Shown one piece after another: positions 21,490-32,420 of a DNA stretch of 64,000 bases (its first letter is position 1; the number at the start of each line of letters is the position of its first letter). The stretch is from Orientallactaga sibirica (Eukaryota > Chordata > Mammalia > Rodentia > Dipodidae). Below the pieces are notes generated by a model, which made no database searches, was not told where the DNA came from, and saw only the letters and a program-made list of their open reading frames with translations. The stretch spans positions 17,637,501 through 17,701,500 of the forward strand of contig JAEOAD010000034.1 in NCBI GenBank assembly GCA_036365145.1, in the 5' to 3' direction. The position numbers and the translations under genes were made by a program.

Positions 21490-22159
21490 TTAAAAAAGAA
21501 AAAGAATGTTTATTGGCAACCTTTATGCTATTCACAATGTACTCTGATCATCCCCTATTCCCACCTGCCTTTGTCCCCCCTCCTACATATTCTCCAATGA
21601 AACTTTTTTTTTTTATCCCAACTAGCCCCTCTTTGAGTGCAACGTAATAATTTTGACTCCTACACTTTTGCTACCACCTAATTTGTAATCATCCCTGAGC
21701 ATTGGAAAAAATAATGGGTAGGTCTTTCTTAGTGTTGAAATTCTGCTCAGCACTTTGGTGAGTTTTGAGTCCCTGCAGTAATTACAATCATCTGAAAAAT
21801 GAAGCATCTCTACAACAGTGGGAGAAGCATTAATATATGGGCATAAACATAAATATTTAGAGGGCGATATGGTGGGGATAGTATCTCCTTTTATTCATAC
21901 AGCATTATTAGGTCCTACCTAGACATTATGACATCTAGTCATAGGCTTTTGACAAGATTTTCTGTATCACAAAGAATTCCCTCCTGTTGAGTTGGGTCTC
22001 AATTCCAACCAGAGAACATTTGATGCCATCCATGACAGATATTCCATCATTGTACTAGTTGGCACATTTGACCTGGCTGAGCAGCCATGTAGGTCCACTG
22101 CTTGATAAGACTAGTGCTGACTTTTCTTCCCTGGCAGGCTGCATAGCTCCAGCTATTAA
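21490..22159 (-). repeat. L1 3' UTR region, antisense, old
   Basis: 'atgtttattggcaacc' opens the element, followed by a CCCC/TCCC-rich stretch, 'gctcagcactttggtgagtt', 'atctgaaaaatgaagcatct' and 'attaatatatgggcataaac'. These blocks parallel the antisense L1 3' region at 13.5-14.8 kb in the same order. It is cut at its right side by duplication copy B. Confidence 0.55.
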
Positions 22160-22428
22160 CAGTATAGGCAGAACATGTCAAGTAAGACAACATCAAGTTT
22201 TGGCATTTGTATTTGGTAACATCTTTGATTAGTTTACATACCTAAACTGGAAGTCAAACAGCAACATTTAAAATCTTTTTTTTTTTTTTTTTGGTCTTTT
22301 TGAGGTAGGGTTTCACTCTAGCCTAGGCTGACCTGGAATTCACTATGTAGTCTCAGGGTGGCCTCAAACTCATGATGATCCACATAACTATGCCTCCTGA
22401 GTGCTGGGATTAAAGGCGTGTATCACCA
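22160..22428. repeat. 266-bp direct duplication, copy B
   Basis: Second copy of 21159-21424, including an antisense B1 (22276-22428) that stops at 'tatcacca', short of the full B1 end seen in copy A. Copy B sits between two stretches of antisense L1-like DNA. Confidence 0.93.
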
Positions 22429-23654
22429 GTCATCAGGGAGAAGGTTTCCGGCTCCATACACATTTTTGTAGTGTTTGTACAAGTTCATACTCCCAACAGT
22501 GAGTAAGAGTTCCTTTTTCCCCATACTCTTGCCAGAACTTGTTATCACTTGATAGTTTGATGATAGTCATTCTGACTGAAGTGAGATGAAATCTTAAAGT
22601 TTTTATAATTTGTATTATTTTCCTGATGGCTAAAGATTTTGAACATTTTGAGATGTTTATTGGCCATTTTTATTTCTTCCTTTGAACTGTTAGTTCTATA
22701 TTCTGCCCCATTTTCTGATTGGATTGATTGTTTTATTGCTTAGTTCTTGAATTCCTTCTATATCCTAGATATTAAACATCTGTCAGGTGAACAGTTAGTG
22801 AAAATATTATCCTATTTTGTACGTTGTTGGGTGACTCTGTCAGTTTCTGTAGCAGTACAAAAGATTTTTAGTTTCATGAGATCCCATGAGTTGATAGTTA
22901 TCTTTGCCTCCCAAGTGCTAGGAGTAAAGATGGTCATATAATTTTTGTCCTTACCTCTATTTATGTGATATATTGTCTTTATCACTTTGAATATATTGAA
23001 TGATTCCAGAATCCCTAGAATGAAACTGACTTGTTTGAGGTGGATATTATTTTGGTGGTGTTTTTAATCCAATTTGCTGGAATTTATTTAGAATCTTTGC
23101 ATCTAAGTAAATCAAAGATATTAGTCAAAATTTGCTTTTGAAAAATATTTTTATTTATTTATTTGAGAGATAGAGAGGGAGATAGAGAGAGAATGGGCAT
23201 TCCAAGGCCTTTAGCCACTGCAAATGAACTCCAGACACATATGCCACCTTGTGCATCTGACTTACATGGGTACTGGGGAATCAAATCTGGGTTGTTAAAA
23301 AAAATTGTCTGGTAGAACTAGTGAATCTAATTTTTGGTTGAAAAGTGTTTGATTGCTGCTTCAATTTTGTTAGATGTCACAGCTTTATTTATATTACGTC
23401 TACCAAGTTTGACATAGGCAGATTTTAGGTGTCAATAAATTTATGCATATCTTTCTGATTTTCCAATTTGTAAAATATGAGGTTTTGAAATATGTCCTTA
23501 TGATTCTCTAATTTTTATTGGTATCTCTTATAATATTTCATTTTTTATCCATTATCTTGTTTCCAAAGAAGCAGCTGTTTGTTTCATCAATCTTTAATTG
23601 TTTTCATTTCCTTTTTATACATTTTTATATTTTTTATATTTTCCAATTAATTAT
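22429..23654 (-). repeat. L1 ORF2/3' region, antisense, decayed
   Basis: 'tgagatgaaatcttaaagtt', 'ttgaacattttgagatgttt' and 'attggccatttttatttctt' follow the order of antisense mammalian L1 3' sequence. Further L1-like T-rich blocks continue to 23654, interrupted by a SINE (23141-23295). Only short scattered open frames remain. Confidence 0.55.
23141..23295 (-). repeat. tRNA-derived SINE, antisense, 5'-truncated
   Basis: 'tttttatttatttatttgag', 'agagagagaatgggcattcc', 'cttgtgcatctgacttacat' and 'ggtactggggaatcaaatct'. It stops before the tRNA head. Confidence 0.92.
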
Positions 23655-25161
23655 GAACTTTACTGTATGAACAAATCATGTGTTGGTCCCTTTACTGAGA
23701 ACCCTCCACAGTGGCATTATTAGTATTTGGCATGGTATTATGAATGCATAAATCAGTCTCTGGGGTGGGATGGGATGGGGAGGAATAACCCAAGATAGTC
23801 TTTTCCATTGTGTGTCCCTTACAATCTATCTGGCCTGATCTTGCTTATTTTCTTTTTTACTGGTATGATTTGGTTTTGGATTTTTTCCCATTTTTTCAAA
23901 GCCTTCATATGGATCATTAAAGTAATTATTTGATATAGCTGTATTTTTGAGATATATATATTTAGAGCTATAAACTTTCCTCTTATCACTGTCTTCTTTT
24001 ATCCCATAGATTTTGGTATGTTGTATTTTCATTTTCATTCTGTTCTAGGAATTTTTTTATGTGCCTTTTAATTTTGTCAATATTTCAATCATTGTTCAAT
24101 AGTGTGTTGTTCTAGCTTTCTGGCATCATGGCCTGATATAATAAAAGGTGTTATTACACTTTATTAAATTTGTAATGACTTTCTTTATGTTTTAATGTGT
24201 GTTCTATTTTGGAGAAGGTTCCTTGAGCTGCTGAGAATAATATTTTATGTAGAGTTTGGAAGGAGTATTCTGTGCATATTTGTTATGTTCATTTTTCATT
24301 GGTGTCTTTTAGCTCCATTACTTATCCATCTATTTGTTGTTTAAATGATCAGTCTATTGATATATAGGTTGTCTTTAAATAAGCCACTACTATTGTGTTG
24401 GGATTTAAGTCTGACTTAATGTCTAGTAGACTTTGTTTTATAAAATTCTGTGCACCCGTGTTTGTTGTGTATATGTTTAAGGTTATAATAGGCTCTTCTC
24501 TTGAGTATAATGGGATTTTCTTTATCTCTTGTGATTATTTTTAGTCTAAAGCCCATACTGTCAGATATTTGTATAGCCCCACCTGCTTGATTCCTCTTAG
24601 CCTTTGATTAGGTTATCTTTTTTCATTTTTCTCCCTAAGGTGGTATATGTTTGTTATGGTATGGTGAGTTTCTTGCATGTAGCAAATAGATGGATCATGT
24701 TTTCTAATCCAGCCTGTTAAACAGTGTCTATTGATTGAGTACTTGAGTCCACTTGTATTCAGAGTTTTTATTGAAAGGTATGGCTTAATTCCTATCATGT
24801 TGATGATTTTGTGTTTTCTTTATCATCATGTTCTTAAGCAACAATTCTACTTCTATTTTTCTCTTCTGTAATCTCTTGATTATGTTTTTCAGTTCAAATT
24901 TCTCCTCTTAATATTCTCTGTATGGCTGACTCAGTGATCATATTTTAATATAGTTGGCTTTTATGGTGGAAATCATTCCTTTATCCTCTATTATGAGAGA
25001 GAATGTTTCTGGGTGTAATATGTGGAATTGGTAACCATGGTCTGTATATATTTTTAATATTCCATTCCAAGCCTTTCCAGATTTTAGAGTTTCCATTGAT
25101 AAATCTGATGATGTTCTTATCATTTAAATATCTCCCTTAAATAATCTTATTACTTAAATAA

Positions 25162-25186
25162 CTCATCACTTACCATAAGTGATGAG
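25162..25186. repeat. Perfect 11-bp inverted repeat
   Basis: CTCATCACTTA, loop CCA, TAAGTGATGAG: both arms are perfect within decayed L1 sequence. Confidence 0.9.
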
Positions 25187-25360
25187 CTATTTCTCTCTAA
25201 CAGGTTTTAGTATTTTTTAAATCTTTTCAGTGTTTTAATGTTTCAACTGTAATGTAATGTGGGAAATTTCTTCTCTTTTTCTGTGTAAATGACATGCTAT
25301 GTGTCGCTTGTACCTGGATGGCATCTCTTTCATAAAGTTTGGAACTTTTGTTCTAGAATT

Positions 25361-25362
25361 TT

Positions 25363-25405
<43 letters not shown>

Positions 25406-25529
25406 CATGCAAGGGGAGAGAGAGAGAAATGGGCATGCCAGATTCTCTATCCACTGCAAATGAACTCCAGATACATGTGAACTTTGGATACTGGAGAATT
25501 GAACATGGGTCATCAGGCTTTGCAAGCCT
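25361..25529 (-). repeat. tRNA-derived SINE, antisense, with (TTTA)n
   Basis: About ten TTTA units form the tail, followed by 'gagagagagaaatgggcatg', 'ccactgcaaatgaactccag' and 'tggagaattgaacatgggtc'. The tRNA head is missing. Confidence 0.9.
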
Positions 25530-26639
25530 CTTATATAATTTTATTGAAGGCATTTTCTATGCCCTTTATCTGAAGAGCTTGCCCTTCTTGTATTCTCATG
25601 ATTCAAACATTTTATCTATTATTAGGGTATGCTACATTTCTCTCATATTCTGTTCATATGTTTTTGTTTGGAATTATTGATTTTGTCTTCCTGATCTATT
25701 TTCTCTGCTTTGTACTCAAGTCCCAATATTCTGTTCTCCATATGATCTATCCTATTGGCATGACTTCCCTTGGTGTTTTTTAGTTTCATTTTTGATTTCC
25801 GTTAGAATAGTCTTCAGCATTTTTATCTCTTTATTGTATTCCATTTTACATTTTGGGTTTGATTTTCTCATTGATTTTAGTTGAATATCTATGCTGTCAT
25901 GGAATTCATTCAGGCATATGCCTCTGTCCTCTTTGAATTCAGTAAGATGTCTATTGAGTTCTTTTAGTTGACTCTTCCATTTTATTCAATTAGTTTCACA
26001 ATTTTTATATGTTTACAATATTTTGGAGGAATTTTTTGTGTAGAGTTTCCTCCAATTAGTTGTCAGTGGAGGCTTTAACTATGGGAGTAGGTATTTTTGA
26101 TGGGGATATCTTACCCTGGTTTCTTGTTTTTATTTTTCTTTGGGTTTACCAAGAATGTAACAACAGCAGTTTGGGGACACAGGGTAGGCTGGGGCCTTTA
26201 TTGCTCTAGTAACAGACATACATCCATATTGCAAACTTGTTGTGCCAGGGCCTGGACTACTCTAGGTCATGTACTCATTTCAGCACTTGGAGCCTGTGCA
26301 TAGCAACCTTGTCTTCCTTTCTCTAGGCTGCTGGTCAGTCTGAATTGGGCACAAGATTGGGTCAGAAGCTGTGAGGAGGAGCTATTGCATTCGCCTGCAT
26401 GTGAATCTGGGGTTACATGCAGGGAAAAACCTATTAGTTGCTCATCAGTGACCAGTACCTAGTGGTCTGGCCTTCCATTCTTTGGGTGGCTGACAAGTGC
26501 ATTTGGGTTGGGCTCAGTGGTGAGTCTATGGTGCTGGCACTGGTATCTGTACAGTGTTGCATGGTCTTTCTTTCTTTGCTCCTCCTTATATTTTTGAGCC
26601 AGCTTCTTTCTCTGAACCTAGAAATCACTGCTTCTGATA

Positions 26640-26815
26640 AACTAGCTTGCCATGGAGCTCCTGTAATTCTTTGTCTTCATCTCCCTACCACTGGGATTAT
26701 AGGATTGCTCCACAATGCCTAGCTTTTACATGAATTCTGGAGATGTGAACTCAAGTCTTCATGATTATATGTGGTAAGTACTTTTCCTCCTGAGCCATCC
26801 CTGTAGCACTATAGT
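26640..26815 (-). repeat. B4-like SINE relic, antisense
   Basis: 'ccactgggattataggattg', 'ccacaatgcctagctttta', 'gaactcaagtcttcatgatt' and 'cctcctgagccatccctgta' give the antisense order of B4 (B1-like part plus tRNA/ID-like head). Confidence 0.65.
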
Positions 26816-27349
26816 TATTTAGAAACTAATGATAACTTTCTTTAATTTGGCAACAAAAATTTTATGTAGTATTTGTATTCTCGACACACACATGAAATGT
26901 TTATGAATGTGCTGAAATGATAAACTAGGATCTGTCTTGAAAATGTTTTAAGAAGATATTATGCCATCTTGGCCATGAGTTGGTAATCACAGGCTGGATG
27001 ATGGTTGCCTAGGGCTTTATTATACCATTGTTTCAATCGCTGAATGCATTTAAACTTTACTATGATATAGAAACTGTATTTAAAACTGTTTTATTTTTCT
27101 TGCCAAGGAGCTTCCTAACAAGAAACATCATAAAATGGTGTCTATCTAATATATTTGCATTATTAAAATTCTAGGTTTTTTAATAAGAAATATTTGTTTG
27201 AGGATCTTGCTAGATAAGGATAGTTATAACAACTTTGCCACTTCTTTGATGTACACTGTCTAAGAAACAGTTTCATTATCATCAAAAGCTATTTTTAATT
27301 AAATTTTCAACAACCATACAAAGTAATGGATTTTATTTGTAAATTTTCA
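26816..27349. other. AT-rich DNA, nothing recognised
   Basis: No repeat family or coding similarity was recognised. Confidence 0.45.
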
Positions 27350-27361
27350 AATATATCTCTT

Positions 27362-27580
27362 TTTAATATTTTTATTTATTTGCAAGTAGAGCAAGAGATA
27401 GAAGGAAGAGTGAAAGACTGAGAGAATGAATGTGCCAGGCCTCAAGCAGCTGCACATGAACTCTAGGTGCATGTGCTTCTCTTTGTGCATCTGGCATTAT
27501 GTAACTACTGGTGAATCCAACTTGGGTTTTTTATGCTTTGAAAGCAAGCACCTTAATCAGTGAACCATATCTCCAGCCCC
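27362..27580 (-). repeat. tRNA-derived SINE, antisense
   Basis: 'atatttttatttatttgcaa', 'gtgccaggcctcaagcagct', 'ttgtgcatctggcattatgt' and 'gaaccatatctccagcccc'. A short flanking repeat ATATCTCTT is visible on both sides. Confidence 0.9.
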
Positions 27581-27804
27581 ACCAATATCTCTTATACTTG
27601 CTCTGATTCATCCCCTCCCCACTGTCTGGTCCTCTCTACCTCGATCTCCCTTGTTGATTTTCTTTCCTTTTTACCCCACTGATTCCCTTCTTCTGCTTTT
27701 ATTGCACAGCTCATCTCTTTATTTCTCCTTTCCCCCACGTTATACTTCCTCCTCCTCTCTCATATCTCTCCTAATCCACTTTCTACTTTCATCACACATA
27801 CACA

Positions 27805-27807
<3 letters not shown>

Positions 27808-27838
<31 letters not shown>
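27808..27838. repeat. (CA)n microsatellite
   Basis: About 15 CA units following CT-rich sequence (27595-27790). Confidence 0.95.
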
Positions 27839-27841
<3 letters not shown>

Positions 27842-27965
27842 AGATCTAGATGCCACCTATGAGAGTAAATATTTGTCTTCCTGAGTCTTACTTATTTTGT
27901 TGAACATAATGACCTCTAGTCTTGTTCATTCAGCTGCATTTTATAGAAAGGTCAATAGAAGGTCC
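27839..27965 (-). repeat. L1 3'-end relic, antisense
   Basis: 'gaacataatgacctctagtc' and 'cattcagctgcattttatag' resemble the antisense end block of old mammalian L1s. Short and diverged. Confidence 0.4.
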
Positions 27966-29550
27966 ATGGTTCTCTATTATTTATCTGAGAATACCCAATC
28001 AGCTAGAAAAGAGGAGTTGCTTACCCTAGGCTGAATAAAGCCACTGACTACCCCCACCTGTTTTAAAAACAAACAAACAATAACAAAAGCAAATCTCCCC
28101 TTCACAAATCCCAAAATTAAAGGGACAAAAGTATTCTCCAGTGACAAACAGCATATGAGGTCTGCATCCAGCTGGCCTCTCCTTTGAGGAGGCAGTGTTA
28201 CCATATTTTTACTATCCAAAGCTCTATTCTAACTGCATGCCCTAGACTATATTAAAAATATTTATAGCAAAAAACTATTTCCCTTCCAAACTCAAGTTTA
28301 AAGCAGAACAATCAACAGACATTTAATGTTATTGGTGGCAAACAAGACTTATCTGTTGACATTTTGTGTTATTTTATGCACTCTGTGTATAAGTGTGTTT
28401 ATACAATTTTTACATTAATTTCTCCTTTAAATATATCTGCTAGCCAGCTACATAATTGGATTTTCTTTTGCTATAAGAAGTGAACATAAATTACCCCTGT
28501 TGGGTGTAGATTAGGTCACCGGATTTCATCTCTTCTGTCACCGTCAAAACCAGGGTGTCAGAAAAAGCTTTAATATTTAATGCCGACCTAATTAGTCTCA
28601 GTTGGGCCCATGGCACTTAGCAAAACCTGACACCAGCTACAAAGTCAAGTTCATTTAGAGAGCATAATTACAAGTTATTTCCATTCTGAAATAAATGCCC
28701 CTATTTGAAAAGACTTCCTCTTCACCTTCCCAATTTTATAAGAACATTGAAAGCAGTCATTTTGAAGACTTTGATTTCTGGAAATGATGGTCAAAGATTA
28801 TACAGTTTGGTTCAGATTCTAACAGTTGAGATAAAGAACTTGCAAGTATACAAAAATTGAGCCAGATCTGTATAGATAAACCTGGTGAAGATGGATCTGT
28901 ATCAGATTAACAGAAGTGAAAGTGTCATGAGGTAAATTTGACCCTCTGACCAGCATTCTGAAAAAGCATTCATGGATGTCTAAGCAGAACATTGTGCGGT
29001 CCATGGTGGGCAGGCATCACACTAAGTCTTAGCATTATAATGAGAAAGAAAATGTCTTCACTCTCTGGAGACATATATCCTACAAAGAAATTATAGAAAT
29101 CACATCATTTAATTTGCATTTACAAGTTCTGGTTACTGCTTCAAGGAAGAGTCATATGGTGATGTGAAAGCATGGGAACCTGACCCAGCTGGGATTTCAG
29201 GAAAGCTTCTTTGAGGTAGGAATTTCATCTAATATCCAAAGAAAGAAGACCACAGGGAATAAAGAGACATGTGCAAAGTCTCTGAGCAGAGTTGCAGAGT
29301 ATGCATATGGAAACTGAAGGCCTGGGTGATGATGTCACAAGAGCTCCCTGGCATGAGGAGTGGGAATGAGATGGTGGAAAGTAGATAATGCAAATCATGG
29401 AAACCCTGCGCAGGATCTGGATAACCAAGAGTGAAATATCAGATATCTTAAATCGAGCAATGTCTGTCTTTATGTTGAAATCTTAACACAGAATATACCT
29501 TTATGAATTAATTAATTTAATGGATGATCCTTTTTCAAAAACTGTTTTTT
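27966..29550. other. Unique DNA, includes a candidate conserved segment
   Basis: No repeat or exon was recognised. The part at about 28480-28720 has balanced composition, retained CpGs and homeodomain-type TAATTA motifs, and reads unlike its flanks. I flag it only as a candidate conserved non-coding element. Confidence 0.4.
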
Positions 29551-29554
29551 GTTA

Positions 29555-30010
29555 AGTAGAAATGTTGTACAGACACATCATGTGTTGGTACCATCATTTT
29601 CCTTCTCCCTGCCCCCACTCCACTGAGGCCCTGCTTAGTGGGATTGCTGGTGTTCACTATGGACTTGTGGGCAATGAGTTGTGAGAGCACCAGTTATTGT
29701 GGGGGAAGAGGAAGGACAAATATCTTTAGATATTCCTTCCCACCCTGTGGCTCTTACATTCTTTCTGCCCTTCTTCCACAAAATTTCCTGAGCGATGGTG
29801 GTGTTTTAAGTCTACTTTAGTGTTAAGCTCACAGCAGCTTTGGAATTTCTGCTTTGCCGTGTTTGAAGTGACAGTCATAAAGTTTAATGCCTCAACCTCC
29901 ATGACTGCCTGCTTACTCCATTTTCCCACACAAAAAAAGCCTTCACCTCCAGCAGATATTATCCTCAGTGCCATCTGCCAAGTATAATTATTGCCATTCA
30001 GAGTTAGAAG
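29555..30010 (-). repeat. L1 3' UTR region, antisense
   Basis: 'catcatgtgttggtaccatc', a CCTGCCCC-rich stretch, 'tggctcttacattctttctg' and 'agtgttaagctcacagcagc' parallel the antisense L1 3' regions at 13.7 and 21.7 kb. Confidence 0.55.
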
Positions 30011-30425
30011 AGTTTGTTTTAGTCAAAAGGCAAAAAAAGTTATGAATGGCAGGGCTCCAGGGAGGTTTGTATTACCCAAGACAGATTCATACCCAGATGG
30101 GTTTCCGGTTCTGGACAATGGAGTATATTTCCAGAGTAGCACATTCAACCTTATTTTCTGAAACTATTCCTCTCACTGTTTCATCACTTTGTTTTACTAT
30201 TTCCCTGTAATCCCCAGAACTCCCAGTTAAAGCTTTGCCATTGTCATTATTGTTGGAGTACAAGAGTGCTTCAAATTGAGTTAAACATATACAAACTTTT
30301 TCAAGCATATTAAGTTCCTTGTCCATATTCATATCCCTCCCATTACCACCCTTTAGTTTCCCTTGCTAGTTTCTTCTCTTCTTCTCCTTCCTAGTATCTT
30401 TTCTATATTCATGACAAATATATGT
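30011..30425. other. Unassigned DNA
   Basis: An 81-codon minus frame (30087-30332) is present, without recognised similarity. A CT-rich run lies near 30355-30395. Confidence 0.35.
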
Positions 30426-30452
30426 ATTCAATATATCATATATATATTGAAT
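30426..30452. repeat. AT-rich inverted repeat
   Basis: ATTCAATATAT, loop CATAT, ATATATTGAAT: a perfect 11-bp stem in a TA-rich stretch that runs to about 30500. Confidence 0.9.
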
Positions 30453-30540
30453 GATATACTATGTATCATTAATAATATCATATATGTATATATAAAACTA
30501 TAAAGAATTCTAGGTCACAAATGAAAAAAAAAAAAATCTT

Positions 30541-30728
30541 AGGCCAGGGAGACTTCTCAGAAGTTAAAGGCCTCTTTAATACCTGCCAATCTGTACTTGA
30601 TTACCTAGTAACCACATAAAACCTGATAAACAAAGTGGAACTAGAATCTGTAGTTGGTTTGCAGTGGGAAAAGAACTTGACATGCCCATTCTCTCCCTTT
30701 ATCTCTCTCACAAACAAAAAAAGTCTTT
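30541..30728 (+). repeat. tRNA-derived SINE, diverged
   Basis: 'aggccagggagacttctcag', 'agtggaactagaatctgtag', 'tggtttgcagtgggaaaag' and 'acatgcccattctctccctt' keep the family order. The tRNA boxes are lost. Confidence 0.75.
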
Positions 30729-31150
30729 TAAAAGAAATATTTTTCTTTTGTGAGGCTTCCTAACAATGTTAGTCCTCGTGAGCTTTGATAATGATTCAAG
30801 TCTGTATAAAATATTTGATCACTAAACTCTGTGTGCCCACCTATAGTTCTTTCAGTCTATCTAATGTGGTCTTTTTCTCTAATAGAGTAAATGCTCCAAT
30901 GTTGCTGATTTGATTTTCTGAGTCAGAATTTATTGTTTCAAAATGCAACGAGTGATGGATATGAGCAGAAGGAGAGAAAACAGAGAAAGGTTTATTGAGA
31001 AATGAAAGTAAAATGCTCCTTGAAGTAGGATAGGATCCTCAAGAACATTCAATATAGCGCTCTTGACCAGATTGTTTTTTCTAGTTTAAGAATGAGCCTT
31101 TTCCGTCTCTGTCCATATGTAAATAAGGCAACAAGTTGGTATTAACCTGG
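30729..31150. other. Unassigned DNA
   Basis: No repeat or exon was recognised with confidence. Confidence 0.4.
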
Positions 31151-31154
31151 TTGG

Positions 31155-31510
31155 TTAATGTGCCATAATATATAGTGGTTTGACAGTATTCAGAATCACC
31201 ATGGAAACAAACCTCTATTCATGTCTTTGAGGGATTTTCTAGATTAGACTAATTAATATTTTAGGGCCCACCCTAATGGTGGGTGGTACCATCCCCTTGG
31301 CTGGATTTCTGCACTGTATAAAAGGAGAAAGCTAGCTCTAGCATTCAGCATGTATCACTCCTGAGGTAGTGATGATAGCATGCTAATTTCCTGCTCCTTT
31401 GGTGCTCTCCCCCATGAAACTGTAAGCCAAAAATAAAATCTTTGCTTCCTTAAGCTGCTGCTGGATGGGTATGTTGTCCAATCAATGAGAAAGCACTTCA
31501 TACATGATCC
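31155..31510 (+). repeat. LTR-like element
   Basis: 'tctagattagactaattaat', 'ggtgggtggtaccatcccct' and 'ctgtataaaaggagaaagc' (TATA-like) are followed by 'actgtaagccaaaaataaaa', a polyadenylation-type block like 'cctgtaagccaaaataaacc' in the 37.9-kb LTRs. A relative lies at 16960-17225. The exact ends are not visible. Confidence 0.55.
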
Positions 31511-31834
31511 TATCTGTTCAAGGGATTGAATGGAGAGACAGAAACTCAGAAAAAAGAGCCTGCTAAAATGTTCAAAGAGGACTAAGAACAAAGTAGTAAA
31601 ACCAACAAAAGGTGGTTGTCCAGCTGACATCTTGAAGGTCAATTACTGAACTCCTTTTCAGGGCATGTAGCTATCTTGTCCTTCATAGCACAATTTTTTA
31701 ACAGCTGCCTAAAATTGAAAGCTACCTTGTTCCTAATCCATCACAAGGAGTGTATAGTCTATGAGCTTTGCTTTATAAAATAAAGCCATCATACAAAACA
31801 GTGAACAAACTTTATATGAAATTTTCTCCAGCAC
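31511..31834. other. Unassigned DNA
   Basis: No repeat or exon was recognised. Confidence 0.4.
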
Positions 31835-32045
31835 TTGGGGGATGGCTTTGTATATAAAACATTTGTTGCAAAATCCTGATAACCTGAGCTTGGAACTCCA
31901 GAACCCAAGTAAAGCTTGATACAGTGTACTATGTATATGTCTATAATCTCAGCATACTATGGCAAGATGAAAGGCAGAGACAGGAGAATCCCTCACAAAC
32001 TAATAAGATAGCTAGACTGGTAAACAATAGAAGATTTTGCCTCAA

Positions 32046-32079
<34 letters not shown>

Positions 32080-32122
32080 ATGCACCATATACACATGCAC
32101 ACAGGCATACATGAACACTTAT
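31835..32122 (+). repeat. B4-like SINE relic
   Basis: A tRNA/ID-like head with 'acctgagcttggaactccag' is followed by a B1-like part 'ctataatctcagcata', 'aaaggcagagacaggagaat' and then CA-rich sequence with 'cacatgcacacaggcata', the layout of B4. Confidence 0.7.
32048..32075. repeat. (CA)n microsatellite
   Basis: About 14 CA units in the 3' part of the B4 at 31835-32122. Confidence 0.95.
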
Positions 32123-32140
32123 AAATTTGAAAATTATGTG

Positions 32141-32420
32141 CTGGTCTGTGTGCAGATGACCACAATGGTGTGAGTAGGCCAGACACCTGTTTCCTGTATC
32201 CTCTCAGTTCCTTGTCTGGGTTCACTGTACTGGTCTGTGTGCTGGCAGGTGTAGCAGTGTGGAGTGAGTAGGCCAGACCCCTGTATCATGGCTACTCTCA
32301 GTTCCCTGGTCCAGGTTCCCTGGGCTGGACAGTGTGCAGGTGGACACAGCACAGAGTGAGTAGGCCAGATCCCAGGCTCCTCCCAGTACCCTGGTTATCC
32401 TGGTAGGTCCCATTGTGCCT
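32141..32420 (+). promoter_or_regulatory. L1 5' UTR tandem monomers (three units)
   Basis: Three diverged direct repeats start at 32141, 32230 and 32325, giving periods of 89 and 95 bp. Each begins with CTGGTCTGTGTG or CTGGACAGTGTG and contains 'gagtaggccaga' followed by a C-rich block and 'agt.cc.tggt'. They sit just upstream of L1 ORF1-like sequence. In mouse and rat, L1 5' UTRs are built of tandem promoter monomers (usually about 200 bp), so these are inferred to be the relic promoter of this L1. Confidence 0.7.

Larger units (their letters stand above)
23655..26638 (-). repeat. L1 element, antisense, decayed (3' block, ORF2, ORF1, 5' end)
   Basis: On the minus strand the order is an L1 5' region (about 26.6-25.9 kb), ORF1, then ORF2-like sequence. 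The ORF1 C-terminal domain is visible as a minus frame at 24938-25123 (METLKSGKAWNGILKIY and HGYQFHILHPETF), the counterpart of the ORF1 segment at 33.9 kb. ORF2-like antisense blocks include 'ccatagattttggtatgttg' and 'gtgtgttgttctagctttct'. The 23.66-23.83 kb block resembles the L1 3'-end block at 29.55 kb, so more than one L1 copy may be nested here. The reading frames are heavily broken, so the element is inactive. A SINE interrupts it at 25361-25529. Confidence 0.65.
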
